Positions 8,389 through 16,771 of a DNA stretch of 49,173 bases are shown here, in pieces; positions within the stretch are counted from its first letter, which is position 1; every line of letters begins with the position of its first letter. The DNA is from Blautia glucerasea (GTDB lineage: Bacteria; Bacillota; Clostridia; Lachnospirales; Lachnospiraceae). The position numbers and the translations under genes are program-made. The stretch lies in NCBI RefSeq assembly GCF_020537505.1, contig NZ_JAJBMO010000029.1:1-49173 (forward strand), written 5' to 3'. Below the pieces are notes generated by a model. That model saw only the letters and a program-made list of their open reading frames with translations. It had not been told where the DNA came from and did no database searches.

Positions 8389-8433
8389 CCTGCGGCGGGT
8401 CGCTTCGAGCGACATCTACCTTTCCGCCGCAGG
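8389..8433. repeat. Nested GC-rich palindrome in the ptsH-ptsI gap
   Basis: Outer arms CCTGCGGCGG and CCGCCGCAGG pair perfectly. Inside the loop GTCGCT-TCG-AGCGAC forms a second hairpin. This is far more GC-rich than its surroundings, lies beside the terminator, and has no T-tract of its own. It could block 3' exonucleases and protect the ptsH message, or be a REP-like element. Confidence 0.6.
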
Positions 8434-8450
8434 TATGTCCCCTTCCTGTC

Positions 8451-8708
8451 TTACAGAGTCTCCTGCATGAATTTGCTTACTGCTTCGTATGCAGCATCTT
8501 CATCTGCACCTTCAAATGTAAGAGTAACCTCGTCGCCTTTCTTTACTGCAAGTCCCATAACTCCGAAAATTGCCTTGCAATTCATAGCCTTGCCGCCCTT
8601 TGCAATCTTGATGTCAGAGGAGAAAGCCTTTACTGCCTTTACAAGCTCTCCTGCCGGACGTGCGTGGATTCCTTCTGGATCTGTTACTACATACTTAAAT
8701 TCTTTCAT
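8451..8708 (-). CDS. ptsH: HPr phosphocarrier lacking the regulatory serine
   Basis: 85 residues, the usual HPr length. The phosphocarrier His15 is present in EGIHARPAGELV. At position 46, where Gram-positive HPr has the Ser phosphorylated by HPr kinase (KSIMGVMSL in Bacillus), this protein reads KAIFGVMGL, so residue 46 is Ala. It can accept phosphate from enzyme I but should not be a substrate of HPrK or a CcpA corepressor. It is encoded between fruA and ptsI, so it may be a transporter-dedicated HPr. The Ala is visible; the regulatory consequence is inference from the family. Confidence 0.92.
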   Translation of the reverse strand: MKEFKYVVTDPEGIHARPAGELVKAVKAFSSDIKIAKGGKAMNCKAIFGVMGLAVKKGDEVTLTFEGADEDAAYEAVSKFMQETL

Positions 8709-8819
8709 GATAAATTCCTCCGTTTTTCTTTTTCTCTTTTGTCTCTGCCGATTTTCTTATTATTTAATTTCTTATTTGTTAATTTCTTTATATCTGATTT
8801 TATTTATACTGTCAATCAC

Positions 8820-10733
8820 TCAGGCTTTTTGCTTCTTCAAAACTCCCAGAAGAACTGCGGAAACCACTGTTCCAACAACCAGAGCGATCATATACTGCAC
8901 TGCATTTCCCATAACCGGAACTACAAAGATTCCGCCGTGAGGTGCCATCAGAGTACATCCAAATGCCATAGACATGGCGCCTGCAAGTCCGGAACCAATG
9001 ATACATGCCGGAAGCACGTGGATCGGGTCAGATGCTGCGAAAGGAATGGCTCCCTCTGTAATAAATGCAAGTCCCATAATAAAGTTGGTCGGACCAGATT
9101 CTCTTTCTTCCTTTGTAAATCTGTCTTTGAAAAGAAGTGTGGCAAGTGCAATCGCACATGGTGGAACCATACCGCCAACCATAACAGCTGCCATAATGTC
9201 ATAATTACCAGCTGCGATTGCAGCTGTTCCAAAAACATAAGCGGCTTTATTGAATGGGCCTCCCATGTCGATTGCCATCATTCCTCCAAGGATCAGGCCA
9301 AGAACAATCTTACTGGAGCTTCCCATGGAGGTAAGTCCGTTATTCAAGGCTGTATTGATACCACCCATGATTGGTTCTACAACAAACATCATCAGAAGTC
9401 CCATAACCAGAATACCCACAACCGGATAAATAAGAACCGGTGCGACCTTCTCAAGAGCCTCAGGAAGCTTCTCACAAACCTTGCGAAGTCCCAAAATAAT
9501 ATAACCAGCTGCAAAACCTGCTACCAGGGCACCCAGGAAACCAGATGTTCCACTATGTGCCATCATGCCTCCTACAAAGCCAAGTGCAAGTGCCGGTCTG
9601 TCACCGATGGCCATAGCGATAAATCCAGCCAGAACCGGGAGCATAAAGCCAAATGCCACATCACCGATCTGCTTAAACATGGCAGCGGCCGGCGTGATGC
9701 TTCCGAAATTCGCACGCTCAGTCACATCCAGGGCATTCATATCTACCATAAGTCCATCAATCAGGAACGCAATGGCAATGAGAATACCTCCGCCAACTAC
9801 GAATGGAAGCATATGGGAAACACCGTTCATCAGCTGGGTATAAATCTTATGCCCTGCACCGCCGCTGGATTTATTCTGACTGTGGGCTGCTGCAGAAGCA
9901 TTTCCACTGTGGTATACTGGTACATCACCGGACATGGCAAGCTGGATCAGCTCATCTGCCTTATTGATTCCATCTGAAACCTGGCGCTGGATCACTTTCT
10001 TACCATCAAAACGGTCCATGGGAACCTGTGCATCAGCTGCAACGATGATGCAGTCCGCATCCTGGATTTCCTGATCGGTAAGCACATTCTTGGCACCACC
10101 AGAACCTCTTGTCTCAATTTTCACAAAGCAGTTCTTTGCTTTGGCAGCTTTCTCAATTCCCTCTGCTGCCATATAAGTATGGGCAATTCCAGTAGGACAG
10201 GAGGTAACAGCCAGGATCCTGAACTGATCCGCCTCAGCCTCACCCATATCAGCCAGACGTTCATCTACACTCTTCTTCTCTTCATCTGCCTGGTCGATGA
10301 TCGCCAGAAATTCTTCTGGTGTCTTCGCAGCACGAAGGCTCCTGGTAAACTCCTCATCCATCAGCATCATGGAAAGCTTGCTCAGCACATCCAGATGTAC
10401 GTTATCCTCTGTATTCGGCGCTGCGATCAGAAACAGCAAGGTAACTGGCTCCCCATCCAGGGAATCAAAATCAACACCGCCAGGAATTACCATAGCTGCA
10501 AGTCCTGGTTTCTTTACTGCATCACATTTCCCATGTGGAATGGCAATTCCTTCCCCAATTCCAGTGGTGCTCTCTTCCTCTCTGGCATAAACCTGCTTGC
10601 GGTATGCTTCTTCATCACTGATCCTGCCGCTCTTCGTCATAAGGGCAACCGCTGCATCCAGAGTCTGGGATTTATCTGCGGGAGCAGCATTTAATGAAAT
10701 ACTTCTTACATCCAGTAAATCTGTGATCCTCAT
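8820..10733 (-). CDS. fruA: Fructose-specific PTS enzyme IIABC
   Basis: 637 residues with domains in the order IIA-IIB-IIC. The IIA phosphohistidine is His67 (GIAIPHGK). The IIB phosphocysteine is Cys179 (VTSCPTGIAHTYMA). IIC starts near residue 300 and runs to the end as a multi-spanning membrane domain with family stretches such as PFVVGGGILIAIAFL, DMGGPFNKAAY and APHGGIF. It imports fructose as fructose-1-phosphate. Its start overlaps the stop of fruK by four bases (ATGA), showing tight coupling. The A/G/S/H-rich linker around 270-295 separates IIB from IIC. Confidence 0.95.
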   Translation of the reverse strand: MRITDLLDVRSISLNAAPADKSQTLDAAVALMTKSGRISDEEAYRKQVYAREEESTTGIGEGIAIPHGKCDAVKKPGLAAMVIPGGVDFDSLDGEPVTLLFLIAAPNTEDNVHLDVLSKLSMMLMDEEFTRSLRAAKTPEEFLAIIDQADEEKKSVDERLADMGEAEADQFRILAVTSCPTGIAHTYMAAEGIEKAAKAKNCFVKIETRGSGGAKNVLTDQEIQDADCIIVAADAQVPMDRFDGKKVIQRQVSDGINKADELIQLAMSGDVPVYHSGNASAAAHSQNKSSGGAGHKIYTQLMNGVSHMLPFVVGGGILIAIAFLIDGLMVDMNALDVTERANFGSITPAAAMFKQIGDVAFGFMLPVLAGFIAMAIGDRPALALGFVGGMMAHSGTSGFLGALVAGFAAGYIILGLRKVCEKLPEALEKVAPVLIYPVVGILVMGLLMMFVVEPIMGGINTALNNGLTSMGSSSKIVLGLILGGMMAIDMGGPFNKAAYVFGTAAIAAGNYDIMAAVMVGGMVPPCAIALATLLFKDRFTKEERESGPTNFIMGLAFITEGAIPFAASDPIHVLPACIIGSGLAGAMSMAFGCTLMAPHGGIFVVPVMGNAVQYMIALVVGTVVSAVLLGVLKKQKA

Positions 10734-11662
10734 TTCTTCCTTTCCTCCTGATCCTTTCCTGTGATCTGCTGATAGACAGATTCAATCTCTTCTCTCGTAG
10801 CAAGATTCTCAGAAAATGCACTGGCACTTCCTGCTGCGATTCCCATGTGGAATGCATATTCGTAATCCTGCATCTCCATATATCCGGCCATAAATCCGGC
10901 TACCATGGAATCTCCTGCCCCGACACCATTGATCAGCTTGCCCTTCGGGGCCGGCTCCTGGTAAACTTCTCCATTCTCTGCAATCAGGACTGCGCCCTCT
11001 CCTGCCATGGAAATCAGTACATTCACAGCTCCCATTTCCTGAAGCTTCCTGCCGTATGGAATTACGGACTGGCGGTCCTTCAGCTCCACGCCGAAGATCT
11101 CACCAAGCTCATGGTTATTCGGCTTGATCAGAAATGGATGATAGGGAAGAACCTTCATCAGAAGATCTCTGGTAGCATCCACTGCGATTCTTACTCCTCT
11201 GCCATCCAGCATCGACATGATCTTCTGGTAGGCATCATCTTGCATGGAAGATGGAATGCTTCCGGAAAGGAAAAGCACATCTCCCTCTCCTAATTCTCCC
11301 AGCTGCTTCATCAGCATGTCAACCTTGTCTGTCCCGATCTTCGGTCCCTGTCCATTGATCTCTGTTCCGTCTATACTCTTCAGCTTCAAATTGATTCTGG
11401 AAAAACCTTCCCCTACCTGGATGAAACCATTCTTCACACCCATATTCTCAAGACGTCTGATAATCTCATCTCCGGTAAATCCGGCTATAAATCCAAGGGC
11501 GGTACTCTCAATTCCAAGGTTCATAAGAACTGTAGATACGTTAATCCCCTTGCCTCCCGGCAGAAGCATCTCCGAACTGGTACGATTGGTAAGACCAAGC
11601 TGGAAGTCCTCTACCGACACAATGTAATCCAGTGAAGGATTAAAAGTTACAGTGTAAATCAT
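10730..11662 (-). CDS. fruK: 1-phosphofructokinase
   Basis: 310 residues of the PfkB/ribokinase fold. The N-terminus MIYTVTFNPSLDY and the sugar-binding LPGGKGINVS are typical of 1-phosphofructokinase/tagatose-6-phosphate kinases. The anion hole and catalytic base are in NGVGAGDSMVAGF near residue 250. It converts fructose-1-phosphate, the product of FruA, to fructose-1,6-bisphosphate. As the first gene of the operon it follows a well-formed promoter. The neighbouring fructose transporter makes fruK more likely than a tagatose kinase. Confidence 0.93.
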   Translation of the reverse strand: MIYTVTFNPSLDYIVSVEDFQLGLTNRTSSEMLLPGGKGINVSTVLMNLGIESTALGFIAGFTGDEIIRRLENMGVKNGFIQVGEGFSRINLKLKSIDGTEINGQGPKIGTDKVDMLMKQLGELGEGDVLFLSGSIPSSMQDDAYQKIMSMLDGRGVRIAVDATRDLLMKVLPYHPFLIKPNNHELGEIFGVELKDRQSVIPYGRKLQEMGAVNVLISMAGEGAVLIAENGEVYQEPAPKGKLINGVGAGDSMVAGFMAGYMEMQDYEYAFHMGIAAGSASAFSENLATREEIESVYQQITGKDQEERKK

Positions 11663-11707
11663 GTCTGCCTCCTGCTTACTTTTGCTTGTTTTTGATTTGT
11701 TTGGCTT

Positions 11708-11736
11708 ATTATATCGTCATACTTAATCAAAGTCAA
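11708..11736 (-). promoter_or_regulatory. Sigma-A-type promoter of the fructose operon
   Basis: On the minus strand TTGACT (11736-11731), a 17-base spacer and TATAAT (11713-11708), about 50 bases before fruK. This is close to consensus. Confidence 0.8.
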
Positions 11737-11737
11737 T

Positions 11738-11766
11738 CAATCTTTTTCACAAGATTGACAGATTGA
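11738..11766. promoter_or_regulatory. Candidate DeoR/FruR operator upstream of fruK
   Basis: Inverted arms CAATCTT (11738-11744) and AAGATTG (11751-11757). GATTGA then repeats directly (GATTGACAGATTGA, 11753-11766), and TCAATCAATC lies on the promoter side. Clusters of TTTGATT/GATTGA-like repeats next to the -35 are usual for DeoR-family sites, and the operon encodes such a repressor. Not verified. Confidence 0.45.
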
Positions 11767-11863
11767 ATTTATAACAATTGCACAAATATGAATTATTTTG
11801 ACCGAGTTTGACTTTCGTGTATTTTTTAGCACCGCCGTTTTCTATAGTAATGTCCACAAACTG

Positions 11864-11928
11864 CAAAAAAATGCAGATACCAGACTGCTACGTGTTTCGA
11901 ACATCATTCACGCAATCTGATATCTGCA
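11864..11928 (-). terminator. Intrinsic terminator after the ABC exporter gene
   Basis: On the minus strand the arms TGCAGATA / TATCTGCA continue inward, with mismatches, to AGATTGC / GCAGTCT, and are followed by seven T. It lies 30 bases past the stop of the gene ending at 11960. Confidence 0.7.
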
Positions 11929-11959
11929 ATTTCTGCCAGTCCCATAAATCCAGCCTGTA

Positions 11960-14900
11960 CTAGTCCGTCCGAAGCGCTGTCACCGGATCGCTCTTAGCCG
12001 CTTTTCTAGACGGAATCAGACCGCCAAGCAAGGTCAGCACCACGCTCAGCCCGATCAGAACCACCGCAGCCACCGGCGGAAGCGCCGCTTTTACATTCAC
12101 ACCGTCAGCCAGTGACCGGATAATATGGTTCGCCGGAATCAGAAGCAATAAAGTAATTCCAATTCCCATAGCTCCCGCGCAAAATCCGATGATAAACGTC
12201 TCCGCATTGAACACCTGTGACACATTATGCCTGGAAGCACCAATCGCTCTTAAGATACCAATCTCTTTTTTCCGCTCCAGAACACTGATATAAGTAATAA
12301 CACCGATCATAATGGAAGAAACCACAAGAGAAATGGCCACAAAAGCCACCAGCACATAACTGATAATATTTACAATATCCGTGACAGACGACATCAGGGT
12401 ACCCACCAGGTCGGTGTAGGTGATCACCTTCTCATCCTCCCCTGCCGCCTCCATATCTGCATTATACTGATCCAGAATATTCACGATCTCTGATTTACAC
12501 TCAAAATCCTTTGGATAAATATTGATCCCGCCAGGAACATTCAGATCTGCATAACCAAGCTTCTTCAGATTTCCGTCATAAGAAGCATTTTCATAAGACA
12601 TCAGGGACATCATAAGCTCTGAAAGGTCATCTTCGTTCATATTCATCTGAATGGCCTTTGCAAAAGCCTCCGGATCAATGGACAATGCATCTTCCATACT
12701 GCTCATATCCCCCATGCTTCCAAGGCTTCCCATGGCCTGGCTCATGGCAGATGCAATGCTGGAGGACACACTTGCCATTACAGACTCCATGGCTCCCTGC
12801 ATGCTGGAGCTGATATTTCCCATCATCTGCTCCATGGCAGTCTGAATGCCCTTGGTCAGCTGTTTTTCCACCTGTCCCATCACATCTGTGAACTTGGCTT
12901 CAATCCCCTTTGTCAGCGCATCTGTAAAGGAAGTCATCATGGTCTTCATATAGGTTTCCATGGCCTGTGAAAACTGCTTCTGCACTTCACTTGTATCTAC
13001 CATAGTCATAAAACCATTCATAAGACGGCTCTGTGCATCCTCTGTCTGCATATATTCCAGGAAATAATCTGCCAGATTGGCTGGATCCGGAAGGTTGTTC
13101 TTTTTGGCATATTCCGGATAAGCCTCTACTACATCCTGTAAAAACAGATCCTGTATCTGCTTTGCGGTAATCGTCACTGTCAAACTATTTTTAATAAGAG
13201 TCTCCGCTTCCTGTCTGATCTGCTGCTGGATCTCGCTCTGGCTTAAAAAGGCAAGAATGCTTGCTACATCTGTTTGTGTAATGTTATTCTCTTTGGCATA
13301 CTCCTGATACTGGTTTACCAGCTTCGCCGCCACAGCAATCACTTTTTCCGAAGATACATCCACTTTCACATTATCTTTTACTAGCTCCTGCAAATCCTTG
13401 CACAAACGGTCATTCATTTCTTTGGAAGTCAGATACTGCTGCAGCGCAGCCTGCATTTTATTTGGATCTGACTCTGGTTTATCCTTAATGCTCTCCTGAT
13501 ATCCTGCCAGGACATCCTTTAACAACGCACTGATTTTCTCCTCTGTGAAATCAAATTTCACAGATTGCAGGGCCTGGCTCATATCCGGAACCTGATCTGC
13601 GGGAAGGCTTTTCAGGATCTCATCCGGATCGATCACATCAGAAAGATCCAGATTCAGATCATCCATCTTGATCAGCCCGGAAAGATCTGGCATGGTACTT
13701 GCATCCAGATTGATATTTCCTGCCATTCCTGAAAGATCCGGCATATCCACGTTCATTCCCGAAGACAGCCCGGAAAGACTGGAAAGATCCATATTAAAAC
13801 CGCTTAAATCCACCTGGAAGGCTTCCTGCAGGGCATCTGCATTAATGGAAAACAAGGATTCCATGTCAAGCCTGCTGTCTTCATTATCCTCTTTTCCAAA
13901 CTCTTCCCCTGTGAAAACATTGGTCTTCTCATCTGCCAGCTGCTGTTTCACAATTTCACTGGAAGCAGCCTTCTCGATCACATGTCTGGTCAACTCCGGG
14001 GTATAGCAGATTCCAGCAGTCAGCATGGAGGCCGTCGCGCCCTCTGCTGGCTGGACAATTCCCACAATGGTAAGGTCTTCTCCGTTTTTTACCAGTTTTT
14101 TCATATAAGAGCTGTTGTCAGATTTGTCCTTCCATACCTTATATTCTTTATCGTATTCGTAATAATCCGTACTGCTTACCAGTTTAAACTTCGTCCCCAG
14201 AATCTCATCATACTCATAAGGGCCAACATCCTCCAGCGTCTCCACAGCTTCTTCTGCCATAAACGCCTGCACCATTTCATCCAGTTCCTTACTGTCCCGA
14301 AGGCCCAGGGTATACTGGAGAAAATCACTGATATCACCATTCGAAGTAAGCACCAGCACACATTCCTTATAATTTTCCGGCCATCTGCCGGCCTTTACCT
14401 CGTACTGGTTTTTATAGAGATTTTCATTCTCCGGCATTTCATAAAAAACATCCGTACTCATGGTGGAGGACATAATGCTGTTGGAAGAGCCGGAGCCAAG
14501 TCCCATGGCAGAAAAAGATTTGTCTGGATTTACCTGGCGGATATTTTTCCCGTCTTCCCGGAAAATCTGCGGAGAAACCGAATAGGTGTATTCCACCGAA
14601 TTGGCATACTGGGAAACACCGCTTTCTTCGCTATCCAGATAGGTTTTCAGGGACTCCAGATCATTGGAATTCATTTTGGAAAACATATTGGTCACCATCT
14701 GGGCTACCCCTACTTCTCCATCCTTCTTTTCGCTTTGCGCAGCGGCCGCTCCCACCATCATGGAGGTAAGATCCATTCCGGTACTCTGGATCTGCAGCGG
14801 ATATTCCGAAAGTGTCTCCTCTTCCATATCTGTAATGTATTTATCCACTCCATTTGAGATAGAGAGGATCAGCGCAATTCCAATAATACCGATAGAACCT

Positions 14901-15712
14901 GCAAAAGAGGTCAGAAGAGTTCTGGCCTTCTTGGTCTTTAGGTTCTGAAAGCTCAGGGAAAGAGCGGTAAAAAAGGACATGGAGGATTTTCCCATATTCT
15001 TATGGACCGGAGGTGCCATTTTTTCACTGTGGATTTCAAAAGGATCTGTGTCGGAAAGGATCCGTCCATCTTTTACAGTCACAATTCTGGTCGCATAAAG
15101 CTGGGCAAGCTCCGGGTTATGGGTGACCATTACTACCAGCCGTTCCTTTGCAACCTCTTTCAGAAGATCCATAACCTGGACACTTGTATCTGAATCAAGG
15201 GCTCCTGTCGGTTCATCCGCCAGTAAGATTTCCGGATCATTTACCAGGGCTCTGGCAATTGCCACACGCTGCATCTGACCGCCGGACATCTGGCTGGGCT
15301 TTTTGTGAATCTGGGCGCCAAGGCCCACCTTTTCCAAAGCCTCCTCTGCCCGGCGTCTTCGCTCACTTTTGGGAACGCCTGAGATGGTAAGGGCGAGTTC
15401 CACGTTGGCAAGCACCGTCTGATGGGGAATCAGGTTATAGCTCTGGAAAACAAAACCAATGGTATGGTTTCGGTAGGAATCCCAGTCCCTATCCTTATAT
15501 TTTTTTGTGGAAATCCCGTTGATGATCAGGTCACCGCTGTCATACCGGTCAAGACCGCCAATAATATTAAGAAGGGTGGTCTTTCCGGAACCACTTGGGC
15601 CAAGGATTGCCACAAATTCGTTGTCCCGAAGGGCAAGACTCACCCCATCCAGCGCCCGCTGCACCAGGTTTCCGGTTCTGTATTCTTTGTATATGTCTTT
15701 GATCTGAAGCAC
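11960..15712 (-). CDS. MacB-like ABC transporter, ATPase fused to FtsX-type permease
   Basis: 1250 residues. The N-terminal ATPase has Walker A GPSGSGKTT (38-46), Q-loop Gln90, signature MSGGQ (142-146) and Walker B ILLADEP (162-168). A first membrane helix follows near 265-285. A very large extracytoplasmic part (about 290-1085) contains D-L-S-G-rich repeats near 637-700 and long amphipathic Gln/Met-rich helices. Three membrane helices of an FtsX core complete the protein (about 1090-1240). This is the LolD/MacB class, which moves peptides, lipids or drugs by mechanotransmission and not by substrate passage through the membrane. The extracytoplasmic region is several times the family norm. 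The substrate is unknown; it is monocistronic with its own terminator. Confidence 0.88.
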   Translation of the reverse strand: MLQIKDIYKEYRTGNLVQRALDGVSLALRDNEFVAILGPSGSGKTTLLNIIGGLDRYDSGDLIINGISTKKYKDRDWDSYRNHTIGFVFQSYNLIPHQTVLANVELALTISGVPKSERRRRAEEALEKVGLGAQIHKKPSQMSGGQMQRVAIARALVNDPEILLADEPTGALDSDTSVQVMDLLKEVAKERLVVMVTHNPELAQLYATRIVTVKDGRILSDTDPFEIHSEKMAPPVHKNMGKSSMSFFTALSLSFQNLKTKKARTLLTSFAGSIGIIGIALILSISNGVDKYITDMEEETLSEYPLQIQSTGMDLTSMMVGAAAAQSEKKDGEVGVAQMVTNMFSKMNSNDLESLKTYLDSEESGVSQYANSVEYTYSVSPQIFREDGKNIRQVNPDKSFSAMGLGSGSSNSIMSSTMSTDVFYEMPENENLYKNQYEVKAGRWPENYKECVLVLTSNGDISDFLQYTLGLRDSKELDEMVQAFMAEEAVETLEDVGPYEYDEILGTKFKLVSSTDYYEYDKEYKVWKDKSDNSSYMKKLVKNGEDLTIVGIVQPAEGATASMLTAGICYTPELTRHVIEKAASSEIVKQQLADEKTNVFTGEEFGKEDNEDSRLDMESLFSINADALQEAFQVDLSGFNMDLSSLSGLSSGMNVDMPDLSGMAGNINLDASTMPDLSGLIKMDDLNLDLSDVIDPDEILKSLPADQVPDMSQALQSVKFDFTEEKISALLKDVLAGYQESIKDKPESDPNKMQAALQQYLTSKEMNDRLCKDLQELVKDNVKVDVSSEKVIAVAAKLVNQYQEYAKENNITQTDVASILAFLSQSEIQQQIRQEAETLIKNSLTVTITAKQIQDLFLQDVVEAYPEYAKKNNLPDPANLADYFLEYMQTEDAQSRLMNGFMTMVDTSEVQKQFSQAMETYMKTMMTSFTDALTKGIEAKFTDVMGQVEKQLTKGIQTAMEQMMGNISSSMQGAMESVMASVSSSIASAMSQAMGSLGSMGDMSSMEDALSIDPEAFAKAIQMNMNEDDLSELMMSLMSYENASYDGNLKKLGYADLNVPGGINIYPKDFECKSEIVNILDQYNADMEAAGEDEKVITYTDLVGTLMSSVTDIVNIISYVLVAFVAISLVVSSIMIGVITYISVLERKKEIGILRAIGASRHNVSQVFNAETFIIGFCAGAMGIGITLLLLIPANHIIRSLADGVNVKAALPPVAAVVLIGLSVVLTLLGGLIPSRKAAKSDPVTALRTD

Positions 15713-16069
15713 TGATTACTTCCTTTCTGGTCACGTCTGATACTGTCATTTTGCAAAGTCTGTGAGGGGTTCCCGCACTAAACGGATATGTCGCCTACCT
15801 GCAACATCACCATATATGAAAGTCAGCTGTTCCGTGCCTATGGCACTCCCACAGCTGGCAGAATCCCCATTATCACAGAATGTCCCTATTATATCCTTAA
15901 ATTGTGAACATATTGTGTCTTTAATACCTTTAAAATGAAACCCTTCTCTTGAAATCCAACCATTTCTATCGTATAATAAGGAAATACATTACCGCTTTAG
16001 AGAGATGATGTATACGGACCATATTTTCTGCGCAGTCCGGTACAACAAAAGTAAGAAAGGATGAAAGAG
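15713..16069. other. Intergenic region between divergent ABC exporter and flavin reductase
   Basis: No gene seen. It contains the two-stage hairpin CAGCTGT-tcc-GTGCC-tat-GGCAC-tccc-ACAGCTG (15824-15857), without a T-tract on either strand, and the plus-strand promoter at 15949-15977. No convincing promoter for the minus-strand exporter was recognised. Confidence 0.5.
15949..15977 (+). promoter_or_regulatory. Promoter of the flavin reductase gene
   Basis: TTGAAA (15949-15954), 17-base spacer, TATAAT (15972-15977). Confidence 0.75.
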
Positions 16070-16636
16070 ATGAAGGTTTTACTTTTAAACGGCAGCCCGC
16101 GTAAAGAAGGCTGTACCTTCACAGCACTGAGTGAAGTTGCAAAAGCACTGAATAACAATGGAATTGATACTGAGATTTTCCAGGCAGGAAATCCGGATAC
16201 AGATAACGTAAAGGCCGCGGCGGCGAAATTAAAAGAGGCAGACGCTCTTGTAGTAGGTTCCCCGGTATATTGGGCATCCCCATCCGGCCAGATCATTGAA
16301 TTTATGGATAAGCTCTGCTCCATGGCTGGAAAAGACATGCTCCACAAGCCAGCTGCTGCAGTTGCATCTGCAAGAAGAGCCGGAACTACCGCTACTTTGG
16401 ACGTACTTCTGAAATATTTCAGCTATCATGAGATGCCAATCGTATCTGCCAACTACTGGAATATGGTCCATGGCAATACCCCAGCAGAGGTTGCACAGGA
16501 CGGTGAGGGACTGCAGATCATGCGCACCCTTGGAAATAACATGGCATGGCTTCTGAAATCTCTGGAGGCGGGAAAAGCCGCAGGCGTAGACATTCCTCAG
16601 GCGGAGGATAAGATCAAGACAAACTTTATCCGCTAA
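16070..16636 (+). CDS. Flavodoxin-fold NAD(P)H-dependent FMN reductase
   Basis: 188 residues. The FMN phosphate-binding loop is LLLNGSPRKEGCT at the N-terminus. VVGSPVYWASPSGQ is the second flavin-contact loop. The C-terminal half carries the family stretch ARRAGTTATLD and YWNMVHG. An ATG also exists at 16061, but AGAAAGG ends at 16060, right against it, so the ATG at 16070 (nine bases away) is preferred; the paralogue at 36435-37067 starts at the same residue. Unlike that paralogue it lacks the Cys-rich GCIACKSC insert. Cytoplasmic electron transfer or quinone/nitro reduction is likely; the substrate is unknown. Confidence 0.8.
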   Translation: MKVLLLNGSPRKEGCTFTALSEVAKALNNNGIDTEIFQAGNPDTDNVKAAAAKLKEADALVVGSPVYWASPSGQIIEFMDKLCSMAGKDMLHKPAAAVASARRAGTTATLDVLLKYFSYHEMPIVSANYWNMVHGNTPAEVAQDGEGLQIMRTLGNNMAWLLKSLEAGKAAGVDIPQAEDKIKTNFIR

Positions 16637-16640
16637 TAAC

Positions 16641-16693
16641 AGCCTGGCAGCGATTCCTTTCCCATTACATGGATTTTTCACTGCTGCCAGGCT
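16641..16693 (+). terminator. Long stem-loop after the flavin reductase gene
   Basis: AGCCTGGCAGC (16641-16651) pairs perfectly with GCTGCCAGGCT (16683-16693) across a 31-base loop. Only a weak CCTTT follows, so termination may be partial. Confidence 0.5.
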
Positions 16694-16703
16694 CCTTTAA
16701 AGA

Positions 16704-16742
16704 ATACATGCAGTGTGCGGATTGCTTCTGCACTGCATGTAT
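16704..16742 (+). promoter_or_regulatory. Leader hairpin before the alanine symporter
   Basis: Perfect 12-bp stem ATACATGCAGTG / CACTGCATGTAT, 15-base loop, ending 30 bases before the start codon and 19 before the ribosome binding site. There is no T-tract. It could be a stabilising 5' structure or a translational control element; no known riboswitch consensus was recognised. Confidence 0.45.
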
Positions 16743-16771
16743 CAACTACAAAACTTCCAGAGAGGTATTTT

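Noticed and set aside
8664..9977. A 437-codon plus-strand open frame
   Set aside because: Antisense of fruA, with Cys/His/Lys-rich nonsense translation.
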